Part shown: positions 1-7,548 of the stretch, piece by piece
Layout of the letters: the number at the start of each line of letters is the position of its first letter
Position numbering within the stretch: position 1 is the first letter of the stretch
Assembly: GCF_030815255.1 (NCBI RefSeq)
Contig: NZ_JAUSWN010000017.1
Coordinates: 7,103 to 71,102, forward strand
From: Hathewaya limosa
GTDB taxonomy: Bacteria > Bacillota > Clostridia > Clostridiales > Clostridiaceae
Length of the DNA: 64,000 nucleotides
Direction of reading: 5' to 3'
The notes under the pieces: generated by a model
The model's input: only the letters and a program-made list of their open reading frames with translations
Databases searched by the model: none
Told to the model about the DNA's origin: nothing
Translations under genes and position numbers: made by a program

Positions 1-74
1 TTCAATATTGAAAGCTGCGTATTTTTTTTCTTATACACTTTTTCTTGAATATTTAAATCGATAATATTGATCAT
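1..74 (-). CDS. Start of an ABC transporter ATP-binding protein (partial, runs off the window)
   Basis: Only about 24 codons are inside the window, reading MINIIDLNIQEKVYKKKN and onward. This matches the first strand of many NatA/LolD-type ATPases, but no Walker motif is visible. The ATG at 74 overlaps the stop of the upstream FtsX-like permease by 4 bp (ATGA), and a GGGGGT ribosome binding site precedes it. Translational coupling to a permease makes an ATPase the natural reading. The identity rests on context, not on motifs. Confidence 0.5.
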   Translation of the reverse strand, partial: MINIIDLNIQEKVYKKKNTQLSIL

Positions 75-1294
75 TGTAATACCCCCAAAGAAATTGGAAC
101 TTTTTTAATTTTTTTTAACATATTTTCAACAATAATCATTCCAATAATAATATCAGAAATGAATACTACTAATAAAGCAAACCAATCCATTCCTATTAAA
201 CCAAATAATCCATAAGTGACAAAGCTAGCATCTTTTCTTAACCAACATACGTATCTACTATAAACAGTGATTAAAAAAAGAACTATTAAATTAATAAAGA
301 ACAGTATGCCAAAATAACCATAAAATATTTTTCTTAACTTTGAATAACTTAATCCAACTAATAAATTAATTGTGAAGTCTTTCAACATTAAACGAATACT
401 GACTAATGCACTCCAAACAGAAAGACAAGTTATAATTACAATGGAAATCAATGTTATTATAGACATAATTTTTAATGAATTGAGAAAATATTTATTAAAA
501 TAATTATTATTTTCCTTTTGACTAAAAAAATTAAATTTCAAACCTAGTTTATCTTGCATAATCTCACTTAAATTGACTATTTTTTCTTTTGTAGTTTGAA
601 GAATTACAATGTCCATGAGTCCATTCAATTGAAGGTCAATATTTGCATGTTTAATAAATTCCTTATTCACAGGAAAAAAAACCGAAAAATTATAGTAGTT
701 CTTTGAATTGAGAGCATAAAAATTAGAATGATATGTATTTTGTTTTAAAACCCCCTGAACTTTTAGAGTCATTGATTGCTCAAATAAAGGATTTTTAATT
801 TTTATTGTGGAACCCACAGGATATGTTTTGCTTAAACCTTTTCCTACCAAAATAGGTATTTCTTTATCCTTATTAAATTGGCAATCAAAATCTAAATCCG
901 TCCCTTGTGAAAGTTCAAATTTATTTAATTTATAATATTCTTCATTCATATAACTAAATGATATTTGCATATCATCATTGTTAGGTAAGGATACAATAAA
1001 TCCATCTGTATAAAAAGCATATTTAAAATTGTTATTTAAATAATCATATACTATTTGTGTTCCATTTTTTCCAATTGCATCAATGTTAATATTACTATTT
1101 GGATCTAGGTTAGCAATATAATTACCTTCTTTATTCATACATTTTATTTCTTGAAACCCTTGAAAAGTTGACAAAATTGAGCGAGAAGTAATAAAAATTG
1201 TATAATTCGCCATAAAAAATAATAGAAGTATCCCTATACTAAGTATTGCTTTTCTTAAAAAAATTTTTGTAATAAAAAACTTAAAAATTTTCAT
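71..1294 (-). CDS. FtsX/MacB-type ABC transporter permease
   Basis: A 407-residue membrane protein. It has one N-terminal membrane segment (about residues 13-35), an extracytoplasmic domain of roughly 240 residues, and three C-terminal membrane segments (about 276-303, 325-349, 374-395). This is the 1+3 topology of FtsX/MacB permeases, which drive mechanotransmission or export without pumping through a channel. The start has a good site (GGTGAGG) and overlaps the upstream gene by 14 bp; its own stop overlaps the next gene, the presumed ATPase. Similar permeases accompany lactococcin-972-type bacteriocins as export/immunity parts, which fits the broken bacteriocin-like ORF at the head of this operon. 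The substrate is not shown by the sequence. Confidence 0.75.
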   Translation of the reverse strand: MKIFKFFITKIFLRKAILSIGILLLFFMANYTIFITSRSILSTFQGFQEIKCMNKEGNYIANLDPNSNINIDAIGKNGTQIVYDYLNNNFKYAFYTDGFIVSLPNNDDMQISFSYMNEEYYKLNKFELSQGTDLDFDCQFNKDKEIPILVGKGLSKTYPVGSTIKIKNPLFEQSMTLKVQGVLKQNTYHSNFYALNSKNYYNFSVFFPVNKEFIKHANIDLQLNGLMDIVILQTTKEKIVNLSEIMQDKLGLKFNFFSQKENNNYFNKYFLNSLKIMSIITLISIVIITCLSVWSALVSIRLMLKDFTINLLVGLSYSKLRKIFYGYFGILFFINLIVLFLITVYSRYVCWLRKDASFVTYGLFGLIGMDWFALLVVFISDIIIGMIIVENMLKKIKKVPISLGVLQ

Positions 1295-1727
1295 ATTTCC
1301 TCACCTGACTTGAACTAATTAATATATATATAACAAAAATACAAACTAAGTAAAGATTGCTGGTTAAGTTGAAATTTAAGTAGACATTTATCACTATTGA
1401 TAGAAGATAAACGAATCCTAATATCATTAGACATTCCAGAGTATATCGAATAGCTATATTTAATATAGTATCTCCTACAAGTATTCTACAATATATTTCT
1501 TCTTTTTTTCTATGTAACATTTGATAATGAAAAACCAACACAATAAATGTAAATAAAAAATTAATTAAGATTTGATAATCCATAAAATTTTCTAAAAATG
1601 ATTTTAAAATATATGACTCTAAATCTAAAGTCTTTACATAATCAAACATTAAATTTAAAGAAAAACAAAAGAAATATGTAATACATAATTCAAATCTATC
1701 AATAAATCTAAACAAGGATTTTCCCAT
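1281..1727 (-). CDS. Small multi-pass membrane protein of the bacteriocin/ABC operon
   Basis: 148 residues with about four hydrophobic segments (around 13-30, 50-68, 92-113, 120-138). No recognised family. It begins at a strong AAGGAGG site and overlaps the FtsX-like permease gene, so the two are co-translated. In lactococcin-972 loci the bacteriocin is followed by one large multi-pass membrane protein and an ATPase. Here the large protein seems to be represented by two ORFs, this one and the 407-residue permease. Whether that is an ancestral split or a broken gene cannot be judged from this sequence alone. Confidence 0.6.
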   Translation of the reverse strand: MGKSLFRFIDRFELCITYFFCFSLNLMFDYVKTLDLESYILKSFLENFMDYQILINFLFTFIVLVFHYQMLHRKKEEIYCRILVGDTILNIAIRYTLECLMILGFVYLLSIVINVYLNFNLTSNLYLVCIFVIYILISSSQVRKYENF

Positions 1728-1789
1728 ACTTCCTCCTTAAAATCTTAACCATTATACGATCTTTATATAAAATTTCAAACAGAACAAAA

Positions 1790-2089
1790 TTATTTTTGGT
1801 GGTTCCACGAAAATATTGTAGTGTATTTATCACCCCAATGTACTAAATCATCCTAAACCGAACCTGTAACCTTTCCACTGGTAGCAGTCTTGCTAAGAAG
1901 AGTTTTTCCGTTTCTAGTATATTTAAAAGAAGCATTTTTATAATCTGATTCTGAGTAATTCCATGCAGCTCCATCATATATGACTTGGATCGCTTCCTTT
2001 ATTTTCTTTAAATCCCATATTTGCATAATAGCATTTATGAATTTATATGTCAATTTCAGAGTATTATGAAAATATTCTAAATAAAGCAT
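1790..2089 (-). pseudogene. Lactococcin-972-like bacteriocin remnant with an in-frame amber codon
   Basis: The frame gives 78 residues ending KTATSGKVTGSV and then meets TAG at 1853-1855. Reading through, the same frame continues 20 more residues, DDLVHWGDKYTTIFSWNHQK, to TAA at 1790-1792. The whole tail (AAWNY, a Ser/Thr/Lys-rich stretch, W-G-x-x-Y-T-T, final W-N) resembles the mature region of lactococcin-972-family peptides. The single stop looks like a mutated Tyr codon. The N-terminus has no signal peptide and its ATG has no ribosome binding site, so the 5' end is damaged too. Downstream genes encode FtsX-type export/immunity parts. The family assignment is by eye and moderate. Confidence 0.45.
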
Positions 2090-2163
2090 TAAGTAATTAA
2101 TTTATGGCAGACAAGCTGAATATTATAGATATCATTTCCATAATATAGAGTAATAAATGACTT

Positions 2164-2940
2164 CTATACTATATAGTCCATTCCATCAAAGGCAAAAATA
2201 ATGTTTTCATATTTTGATTGAACATTTATATAATCATCATAACTTAATTGATAAAATTCTTCTATATGTGTAAAAATAGTTTTCTTTGGCATCAATTTAT
2301 TTATAATTCTAATATTATCATTTTTAAAAGAAGTTTTAGATGAAGAAATATTAGAATTGAAGTCACCTAAATTAATTATTAATAAGTCTAGATTATATAA
2401 TTCTTTTATTATAGGTATACAATTAGAGTGACAAGGACAATATAATACTTTTTTATTGTTTTTTATAATTAAAAATGCATAAGAAAAATTATTTAATAAT
2501 TTTATTCTTAATATAGTTAAATTATTAAATAATTGTGGTTTATTAGATTTTATTATTTTACAGTACCCTGACTCTTCAAAGTAAGAGAATATTGGATTCT
2601 TTTTATTTAAAAAATGTTCTATATTTTCTTCAGGCATAAATACATTTAATAAATTAACCTTATTCTTATTAAGTACTTCTATTATTCTACAACCAAGTGT
2701 ATGGTCTGGGTGCCAATGACTGTAAAAAATATTTTTCACATAAGGTATATTATAAGTATTTAATTCTTCATTTATATCTTCGGGCGTATCAAATAGAATT
2801 GCCTCATCATATAAAAATAAACTTTGACCTAATCTTTTGTAAGGACCACCCTTTTTCCTGGCTTCAATACAAATATTACAATTACAGCAAGCACGAGGAA
2901 TTCTAATTGAGCCTCCAGTACCTAGAAATTTAAACTTCAT
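2164..2940 (-). CDS. PhnP-like metallo-beta-lactamase-fold hydrolase
   Basis: 258 residues of the MBL-fold phosphodiesterase type. The metal motif H75-x-H77-x-D79-H80 (SHWHPDH) is intact, D51 lies in the following LFDTPED segment, and further His residues occur near H235. The N-terminus carries a cysteine cluster (C18, C19, C21, C24), as in PhnP, where cysteines bind a structural zinc. PhnP hydrolyses phosphoribosyl 1,2-cyclic phosphate; relatives act on cyclic nucleotides or in cofactor pathways, so the substrate is open. AAGGAGG precedes the ATG. No phosphonate genes are nearby and the gene appears monocistronic. Confidence 0.75.
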   Translation of the reverse strand: MKFKFLGTGGSIRIPRACCNCNICIEARKKGGPYKRLGQSLFLYDEAILFDTPEDINEELNTYNIPYVKNIFYSHWHPDHTLGCRIIEVLNKNKVNLLNVFMPEENIEHFLNKKNPIFSYFEESGYCKIIKSNKPQLFNNLTILRIKLLNNFSYAFLIIKNNKKVLYCPCHSNCIPIIKELYNLDLLIINLGDFNSNISSSKTSFKNDNIRIINKLMPKKTIFTHIEEFYQLSYDDYINVQSKYENIIFAFDGMDYIV

Positions 2941-3207
2941 AAAATACCTCCTTTATATTCAATTAAACCAACTGTTTTACAAATAGTGTATGTACCTCTT
3001 TATCCTGTATTATATGCATATGTTAATAATCCTTCCATTTATTTAAATTATTAAAAAAATGTTTAATTACAATGAATAACTTGTTATTATTATGTTATAA
3101 TTCAAAAAAATATAAATAGAGGATGTTTGTTAGTAACAAATAAATTTACTGAATTAAACAACATTAATGATGGTATTAAGTAGTTTCATTAATAAGGGGT
3201 TGAAAAA

Positions 3208-3255
3208 ATGACTAAATTTTTAAAAATATTTTCTATGCCGTTATGTTTTTTATAA
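3208..3255 (+). other. Degenerate small membrane-peptide frame within a 420-bp gap
   Basis: The gap 2941-3361 holds no clear gene. An ATG at 3208 with a good AAGGGG site opens a 15-codon frame, MTKFLKIFSMPLCFL. A one-base shift would extend it into a hydrophobic helix (FYAVMFFIILVRFVIK) ending at about 3282. That looks like a small hydrophobic peptide gene with a frameshift, but it is short enough to be chance. Confidence 0.2.
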
Positions 3256-3361
3256 TATTAGTAAGATTCGTGATAAAATAAATTATGTATATAATAATGT
3301 AACTGCTAATTTTACTCTAAGTTTAGTGTTATACAATCAATGAGAGTAAGGGGTATTTAAG

Positions 3362-3838
3362 TTGAAGACTATAGAAAAAATAATTCTTATATATTTCTTA
3401 ATAATGATTACTGGAGGATGTATGGATGGCATTATAGATAAATTAAACATGCCTTATGCGTTTCAAGTGTTTTCTCAAACAATAGCAGTATTTCTTCAAA
3501 CAATAATTATTATAAAATTAATTAAAGTATTTAGATTGAATAAAAAAGGAATATTTATATTATTTGGTTTAAGTATTATATTCATGCTTTTACTTAGTTT
3601 TGATATGGAAAGTTTTTTATCATATAGAGACATAGGGCTTTGGGGTAACCAATACCCGGAGAATATTAAACTTGTTTTAGAACTTGGGAATTTACCATTT
3701 GTTAGTCTATTTGAGATACTAAAACAATATGGAATTTTAAAATTTAAATTTTTTATAATACCTGTTTATACATTTACAGTTATGATGATAGCTTTAAATA
3801 GAGAGCATATAGAAAATTATATTGTAGGCAAAAGATAG
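3362..3838 (+). CDS. Hypothetical four-helix membrane protein
   Basis: 158 residues with membrane segments at about 6-24, 34-52, 61-78 and 130-148. It starts with TTG after AAGGGG. I do not recognise a family. A short polar loop (residues about 80-115) lies between helices three and four. The gene stands alone, about 200 bp upstream of another membrane protein gene in the same direction. Confidence 0.6.
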   Translation: MKTIEKIILIYFLIMITGGCMDGIIDKLNMPYAFQVFSQTIAVFLQTIIIIKLIKVFRLNKKGIFILFGLSIIFMLLLSFDMESFLSYRDIGLWGNQYPENIKLVLELGNLPFVSLFEILKQYGILKFKFFIIPVYTFTVMMIALNREHIENYIVGKR

Positions 3839-4032
3839 AATAATTGTAAAAACAATCGGATAAAAAACATTGACTGTTAAATTATAGGGGTATAGCCTAT
3901 GATTTAGCTATCTTACAATTTTAGATGTTCATACAAAGGAAATCTTAAAGTATTTAAAGGTTTATAATTGGAGAATTTATGATAATTTAGAGTAGGTTAT
4001 AGTATAAGATACATCCTAAAGGAGAAACATTT

Positions 4033-4842
4033 ATGAACAATGGCTTAAATAAAAACTTGAAATATCCTTGGATTTTTTGTGCAATTGCATTATTAATTTA
4101 TGAATGTATTTTTGGTGTGTTTGATTTTTATATAGGTTGTGTGATCTTGTTAAGTGTATTAGTGATTATGGATAATAACATAAATAAAAAATTCAAATAT
4201 CTTTTGATTTTTTGTACAATCGCATTATTAATTTATGAATATATTTTTGGTGCACTTGATCTTTTTATAGGTTGGGAAATTCTATTGATTGTATTAGTGG
4301 TTATGGGTAATAACATAAATAAAAAATTCAAATATCTTTTTATTTTCTGTGCAATTGCATTATTAATTTATAAAGTTATTTTTAGTATACTGCCTAATTT
4401 TTATATAGGTTGTATAATTTGTATAATTGCTTTAATAAGTATTTGGGGTAAATTGAGAAAACCATATGTAAAAGTACTTGTTACAATATTTGCTTTGTTA
4501 AGTTTGTTTATATACTGTTTGAAATGTCCTCGAGTATATAAATGGACCCTACATGCTAAAAATAATATTAATATAAAGATAGTAGGAAAGTTATATTCTA
4601 ATTATTTACAACATGAAACCGACGCTTATTTTTATAAAGATAAAGAATTAATTGGAGTTAAGACAACAGATTATATTTGTGGTGAAAAATGTGATATAGA
4701 CAAGATTGTAGAAATTAAAAAAATTAATGAAGATGTATTGTATATAATTGATGAGAGAATTATATTAGTTCAAAATACAAGAACAAATAAATTTGAGTTA
4801 TATTCATCATTGTCTGAGTATATGAATCATTTTAATAAATAA
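4033..4842 (+). CDS. Membrane protein built from three tandem 45-residue repeats plus a soluble tail
   Basis: 269 residues. Residues 6-50, 51-95 and 96-about 141 are three copies of one unit: a basic N-x-K-x-K-Y start, a helix centred on the F-C-x-I-A-L-L-I-Y motif, then a second helix of type F/L-x-I-G-x-x-I-L. Six membrane segments thus arise from repetition, followed by one more helix (about 147-165) and a roughly 105-residue C-terminal domain (165-269) with two cysteines in the C-G-E-K-C motif. AAAGGAG precedes the ATG. No family is recognised. The low divergence between repeats suggests recent amplification. Confidence 0.65.
   Translation: MNNGLNKNLKYPWIFCAIALLIYECIFGVFDFYIGCVILLSVLVIMDNNINKKFKYLLIFCTIALLIYEYIFGALDLFIGWEILLIVLVVMGNNINKKFKYLFIFCAIALLIYKVIFSILPNFYIGCIICIIALISIWGKLRKPYVKVLVTIFALLSLFIYCLKCPRVYKWTLHAKNNINIKIVGKLYSNYLQHETDAYFYKDKELIGVKTTDYICGEKCDIDKIVEIKKINEDVLYIIDERIILVQNTRTNKFELYSSLSEYMNHFNK
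4048..4455 (+). repeat. Three in-frame tandem repeats of 135 bp
   Basis: Units start at 4048, 4183 and 4318, spaced exactly 135 bp, all inside one reading frame. Units two and three open with the same AATAAAAAATTCAAATATCT string. The third unit drifts at its end. Confidence 0.85.
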
Positions 4843-4971
4843 CAAATAGTGGTAAAATAGAAGGTCTATTTAGCTTGTTAAAAAACTCCATACAAACAGG
4901 ATATAAATACTTCTTTTATAGCTCTATTAATTATTCAAGATGAAGAGATGAGAAAGAGGGGAAAAGAAGAA

Positions 4972-5202
4972 ATGAATTTAGAATTAAGTGAAAATGAGAA
5001 GGTAATGGAGTTCGTTTCATTTTGTATAGAGAGTTTTAAGGTGAAATTTAATATGAAGGGTAAGGATGTAGCAAATCTATTTTATAAAAGTGGTGTGATA
5101 GATTTTCTTATTGAGAGTTATGAATTACTTCATACTCAAGGATCAGAATATATTATATCTGAAATACAACTTTTTCTAGAGAATAGGGGTTATAAGTTAT
5201 GA
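4972..5202 (+). CDS. DUF3791 family protein, antitoxin-like first gene of a gutted three-gene operon
   Basis: The frame opens at an ATG at 4948, but the ATG at 4972 (MNLELSENEKVMEF) better fits the family and follows a purine-rich GAGGGGAAAAGAAG stretch. The product is about 76 residues. Its core (F-V-S-F-C-I-E-S-F, a G-K-D-V-A-N-L-F helix, G-V-I-D-F-L, final Y-I-I-S-E-I) matches DUF3791, small proteins usually encoded beside a DUF3990 ADP-ribosyltransferase-like partner. The stop overlaps, as ATGA, the start of a 12-codon remnant reading MILYHGSSV, the typical DUF3990 beginning. The family call is firm; the antitoxin role is inferred from gene pairing. Confidence 0.75.
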   Translation: MNLELSENEKVMEFVSFCIESFKVKFNMKGKDVANLFYKSGVIDFLIESYELLHTQGSEYIISEIQLFLENRGYKL

Positions 5203-5237
5203 TACTTTATCATGGAAGTAGTGTAGGTGAGGTGTAA
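5199..5237 (+). pseudogene. 12-codon remnant of a DUF3990 (ADP-ribosyltransferase-like toxin) gene
   Basis: The ATG at 5199 overlaps the upstream DUF3791 stop and encodes M-I-L-Y-H-G-S-S-V-G-E-V, then TAA at 5235-5237. M-I-L-Y-H-G-S-x-V is the characteristic start of DUF3990 proteins, which are normally about 150-180 residues long and sit exactly at this place after DUF3791. The remaining codons, G-E-V, are the ribosome binding site region (GAGGTG) of the next gene. The body of the gene therefore appears to have been cleanly deleted between the two small genes. Confidence 0.6.
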
Positions 5238-5239
5238 TT

Positions 5240-5470
5240 ATGACATTGCCTAAAGTAACACAGGATAATGTACATTTGTTTATACCATTAAAAGCAGCAA
5301 TGGTTTCTGAAAGATTTGCGAGGAAACATGGAATTTCTGAAAAAGATGCCTTATTAAAGTTTTATAATTCAAGAACTTATGATAATTTAGAGCGTGAAGA
5401 TACTAAGTTATGGTATGAAGGTGTAAACTATCTTTACATGGAATTAGAAAATGAGAAAAAAGAAAAATAA
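5240..5470 (+). CDS. DUF3791-like small protein, third gene of the same operon
   Basis: 76 residues. A helix of the type A-M-V-S-E-R-F-A-R-K-H-G is followed by S-E-K-D-A-L-L-K-F-Y and a W-Y-E-G-V-N-Y-L-Y-M-E-L helix. Such small proteins commonly follow DUF3990 genes. GAGGTG gives a good site five bases before the ATG. It ends about 60 bp before a terminator hairpin. It probably once helped neutralise or dock the lost DUF3990 protein, which is inference from gene order. Confidence 0.65.
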   Translation: MTLPKVTQDNVHLFIPLKAAMVSERFARKHGISEKDALLKFYNSRTYDNLEREDTKLWYEGVNYLYMELENEKKEK

Positions 5471-5530
5471 AATATATTAGATAAAATGCTTATACATTTT
5501 TACTTATCCGCTCCAAGTATTCACGTAAAG

Positions 5531-5585
5531 CCCCTATCGCACAAAGGTAGCATATAGTATTCCCTTTGTGTCATAGGGGATTTTT
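5531..5585 (+). terminator. Rho-independent terminator after the DUF3791 operon
   Basis: A long imperfect hairpin (CCCCTATCGCACAAAGG paired with CCCTTTGTGTCATAGGGG) is followed by TTTTT. It ends the plus-strand operon. Confidence 0.75.
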
Positions 5586-5593
5586 AAAAGGAA

Positions 5594-5655
5594 TGTTTGG
5601 ACAAGCGTATAAGTTAAAAGACACTCATAAGCTAGTCCAAACAATAGAGTTTTTT
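5594..5655. terminator. Second hairpin between convergent transcripts
   Basis: Arms at 5594-5613 and 5624-5643 (TGTTTGGAC on the left, GTCCAAACA on the right) pair with few mismatches, and T6 follows on the plus strand. It lies between the DUF3791 operon and the convergent amidase gene and may serve either strand. Confidence 0.5.
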
Positions 5656-5671
5656 AAAAAAATTTTTAAAT

Positions 5672-6277
5672 TTATATTTTTAATACTTGATTAGGGTATA
5701 TTAAGTCTGATACAAGACTATTTTTTTGTTTTAAACTTTGTACTGTTGTATTAAATCTTCTTGAAATACCCCATAGAGTGTCACCTTTTTTTACTTTGTA
5801 GGTTTTATTAGCTGTACTATTATTAGGCTTATTTAAGGCTAGCTTAATATTATATAGGGGGTAGAGTGCACCAGGACAATTAGTGGAATTAACTTCTTTA
5901 TGTCCTTTAACAGACCCTACGGTATATTTACCGAGTAGGTATTTGCATAGATCAATAATTGCTTTTTTTTGAGCCTCTGGCATAACTTCTTTCATAAAGT
6001 TACCTTGGGCACATATTCCAATGCTTGTATTATTGTTGCCATAGGCATGAGCTCCAATGGCTCCTTCTGGTCTACCACGATATATTCTTCCGTTTTTATT
6101 AACTACAAAATGGTAGCCAACACCTGCCCAGCCTAAAGTATTTTTATGATAATTATGTGCATCATAAACGGTCCATGTAGGGTGTTGCATATGATGCAAC
6201 ACTATAAGATTTGTTTTCTTCCTATAGGAAAGATTTCTAAACTTTAAATTGGTTTCTATAATATTAATTTTCCTCAC
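5672..6277 (-). CDS. N-acetylmuramoyl-L-alanine amidase with C-terminal LysM (endolysin)
   Basis: 201 residues. An Amidase_2/PGRP-type domain (about 20-150) has zinc ligands H28/H29, H126 and C134 (G-H-K-E-V-N-S-T-N-C-P-G). A LysM domain spans about 160-201 (Y-K-V-K-K-G-D-T-L-W at its start, Y-P-N-Q-V-L-K-I at its end). It cleaves the amide between muramic acid and the stem peptide. There is no signal peptide, so release needs a holin, and the UviB-like gene sits directly upstream. The GTG start is odd: GAAGGA abuts it with no spacer, so initiation may be unusual or slightly downstream. The pair resembles phage or bacteriocin lysis cassettes. Confidence 0.88.
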   Translation of the reverse strand: MRKINIIETNLKFRNLSYRKKTNLIVLHHMQHPTWTVYDAHNYHKNTLGWAGVGYHFVVNKNGRIYRGRPEGAIGAHAYGNNNTSIGICAQGNFMKEVMPEAQKKAIIDLCKYLLGKYTVGSVKGHKEVNSTNCPGALYPLYNIKLALNKPNNSTANKTYKVKKGDTLWGISRRFNTTVQSLKQKNSLVSDLIYPNQVLKI

Positions 6278-6333
6278 TCCTTCATAATCTATAATCTTTT
6301 ATCTATCATTTATCATCTATAATCTGTCATTTA

Positions 6334-6567
6334 TCATCTGAGTTCGCTTATTACTGCATTTTTAACGTCTTTCACGTCTTTTTTTATCTCATGCATGGTA
6401 TCTAGTTTGGCACTTAGACTAGATATAATGTTTTGGTAATTTTCTTCTCTTTTTTCCTGCTTTAGATCTCTTCGTTCCTGGGCTTTTAGAATATAGAATA
6501 TTAATCCTACACTTAAAGCTGCCCAGATTCCTTGAGATGAAGCAAGTTTGAAAAGTTCATTTTCCAT
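6334..6567 (-). CDS. uviB: BhlA/UviB-family holin-like peptide
   Basis: 77 residues: one N-terminal membrane segment (about 12-28), then a highly charged coiled-coil-like tail rich in K and E. This matches BhlA/UviB peptides; UviB is encoded with a bacteriocin on C. perfringens plasmid pIP404 and is thought to aid its release. AGGAGGTGA precedes the ATG. The amidase gene follows 56 bp downstream, giving a two-gene lysis cassette. Upstream is a 16-bp perfect palindrome that may control it. The symbol is used for the family, not for proven orthology. Confidence 0.8.
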   Translation of the reverse strand: MENELFKLASSQGIWAALSVGLIFYILKAQERRDLKQEKREENYQNIISSLSAKLDTMHEIKKDVKDVKNAVISELR

Positions 6568-6652
6568 AAGATCACCTCCTACACTTATATATGAAGAAGG
6601 AGAGAGTATTTTATTTTTTGAATATGTTTATTTTAGGAAATATATATAAACA

Positions 6653-6668
6653 TTTATGACGTCATAAA
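6653..6668. promoter_or_regulatory. 16-bp perfect palindrome upstream of the lysis cassette
   Basis: TTTATGACGTCATAAA lies about 85 bp upstream of the holin start. Perfect symmetry in non-coding DNA suggests an operator for a dimeric regulator. The binding protein is unknown. Confidence 0.4.
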
Positions 6669-6839
6669 CTTTATTAATCCTATAACAAATACGATTTTTT
6701 TAATCTTAGGACAATTTAGACCACAATATATAATATTTGGTATATAGTAAAAGAATTATATAACTTAGCAGAACAAAACATTATTAAAGGGGAGAAAGGA
6801 TGTTATCGAATTGTATACTTAACAAAGAAGGGGTATTAA

Positions 6840-7169
6840 TTGGATATATTTACTTACGGATTTAACAAATATAGTTTTATAAATATTTTTGGAAATATAT
6901 TATTATTAACTCCATTACCAATACTTCTATATTTTAATGACTCTTTAAATAAAGTAAATAGCTTAAAAAAAGTTATACTTATTTGCTTTAGTATTTCTTT
7001 AGGAATAGAAATACTTCAATATTTACAATGTTATTTTAATATAGCATTCATTCCTCGAGGTTCAGATATATTAGATTTAATTTTTAATGTGTTTGGTGGC
7101 ATTATTGGATATTTTACCATGAATATATATATTAAATTAAAAATTTATATAAAAAATAACAAGGTTTAA
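6840..7169 (+). CDS. VanZ-like membrane protein, N-terminally short
   Basis: 109 residues with VanZ-family marks: I-N-I-F-G-N-I-L-L-L-T-P near the start, S-L-G-I-E-I-L-Q-Y in the middle, then R-G-S-D-I-L-D-L-I-F-N-V-F-G-G. VanZ proteins are small membrane proteins, one of which gives teicoplanin resistance. Usual members have one or two more N-terminal helices. A well-placed ATG at 6800 (with GGGGAG) opens a different frame that would join this one after a one-base shift, so the gene may be frameshifted. As read here it starts at TTG 6840. Confidence 0.65.
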   Translation: MDIFTYGFNKYSFINIFGNILLLTPLPILLYFNDSLNKVNSLKKVILICFSISLGIEILQYLQCYFNIAFIPRGSDILDLIFNVFGGIIGYFTMNIYIKLKIYIKNNKV

Positions 7170-7188
7170 TATAGCCTTGTTATTTTTT
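7151..7188 (+). terminator. Terminator overlapping the end of the VanZ-like gene
   Basis: 14-bp perfect arms (AAAAAATAACAAGG and its complement) flank a 10-base loop and end in a T-run. Nearly the same hairpin occurs at 45349-45383. Confidence 0.85.
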
Positions 7189-7213
7189 AAAGTAATGAGG
7201 TGTAATAATCAAA

Positions 7214-7297
7214 TTGAAAAAGTTTTTAAAGAAACACTTATCAAAGATTTTTTTTGTATTATTTTTCTATTTTCATTCATTTTATAATACATCTTAA
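7214..7297 (+). pseudogene. Truncated copy of the membrane-anchored protein encoded at 39936
   Basis: TTG at 7214, after ATGAGGTG, opens 27 codons reading KKFLKKHLSKIFFVLFF and then a stop. The N-terminus of the 39936 protein is MKFIKKHSAKIFFVLFF, and the two loci share the 25-base DNA string from CAAAGATTTT to TATTATTTTT. In both places the gene lies directly upstream of an ABC exporter. The rest of the gap 7298-7548 shows no gene. A minus-strand hydrophobic frame (about 7207-7437) has no start codon at its beginning and is not called. Confidence 0.55.
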
Positions 7298-7548
7298 AAC
7301 ACATTAAAATTACTATTAATGCATTGGCAATACAATAATATATAACTATAGTATCATTTTCTATAAGTAAAATCATTACAAGACATATAATTGAAATTAA
7401 AAGTTGAATATATCCTATGATAAAAGAATTTAACTTAAATAATTCTAAATATTGTGAAAATTACTGCAATAATATATAATATTTGTTATATAGTAGCAAA
7501 CATAAGTTTATTAATTTATATTTTTAATCTAATAAAGGATGGAAATCA

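Noticed and set aside
4048..4455. Tandem repeats considered as a CRISPR-like array
   Set aside because: The 135-bp units are fully coding, in one frame, without short repeats and unique spacers.
7207..7437. Hydrophobic minus-strand frame upstream of the exporter
   Set aside because: No start codon near its beginning, and the plus strand shows homology to a real gene at the same place.
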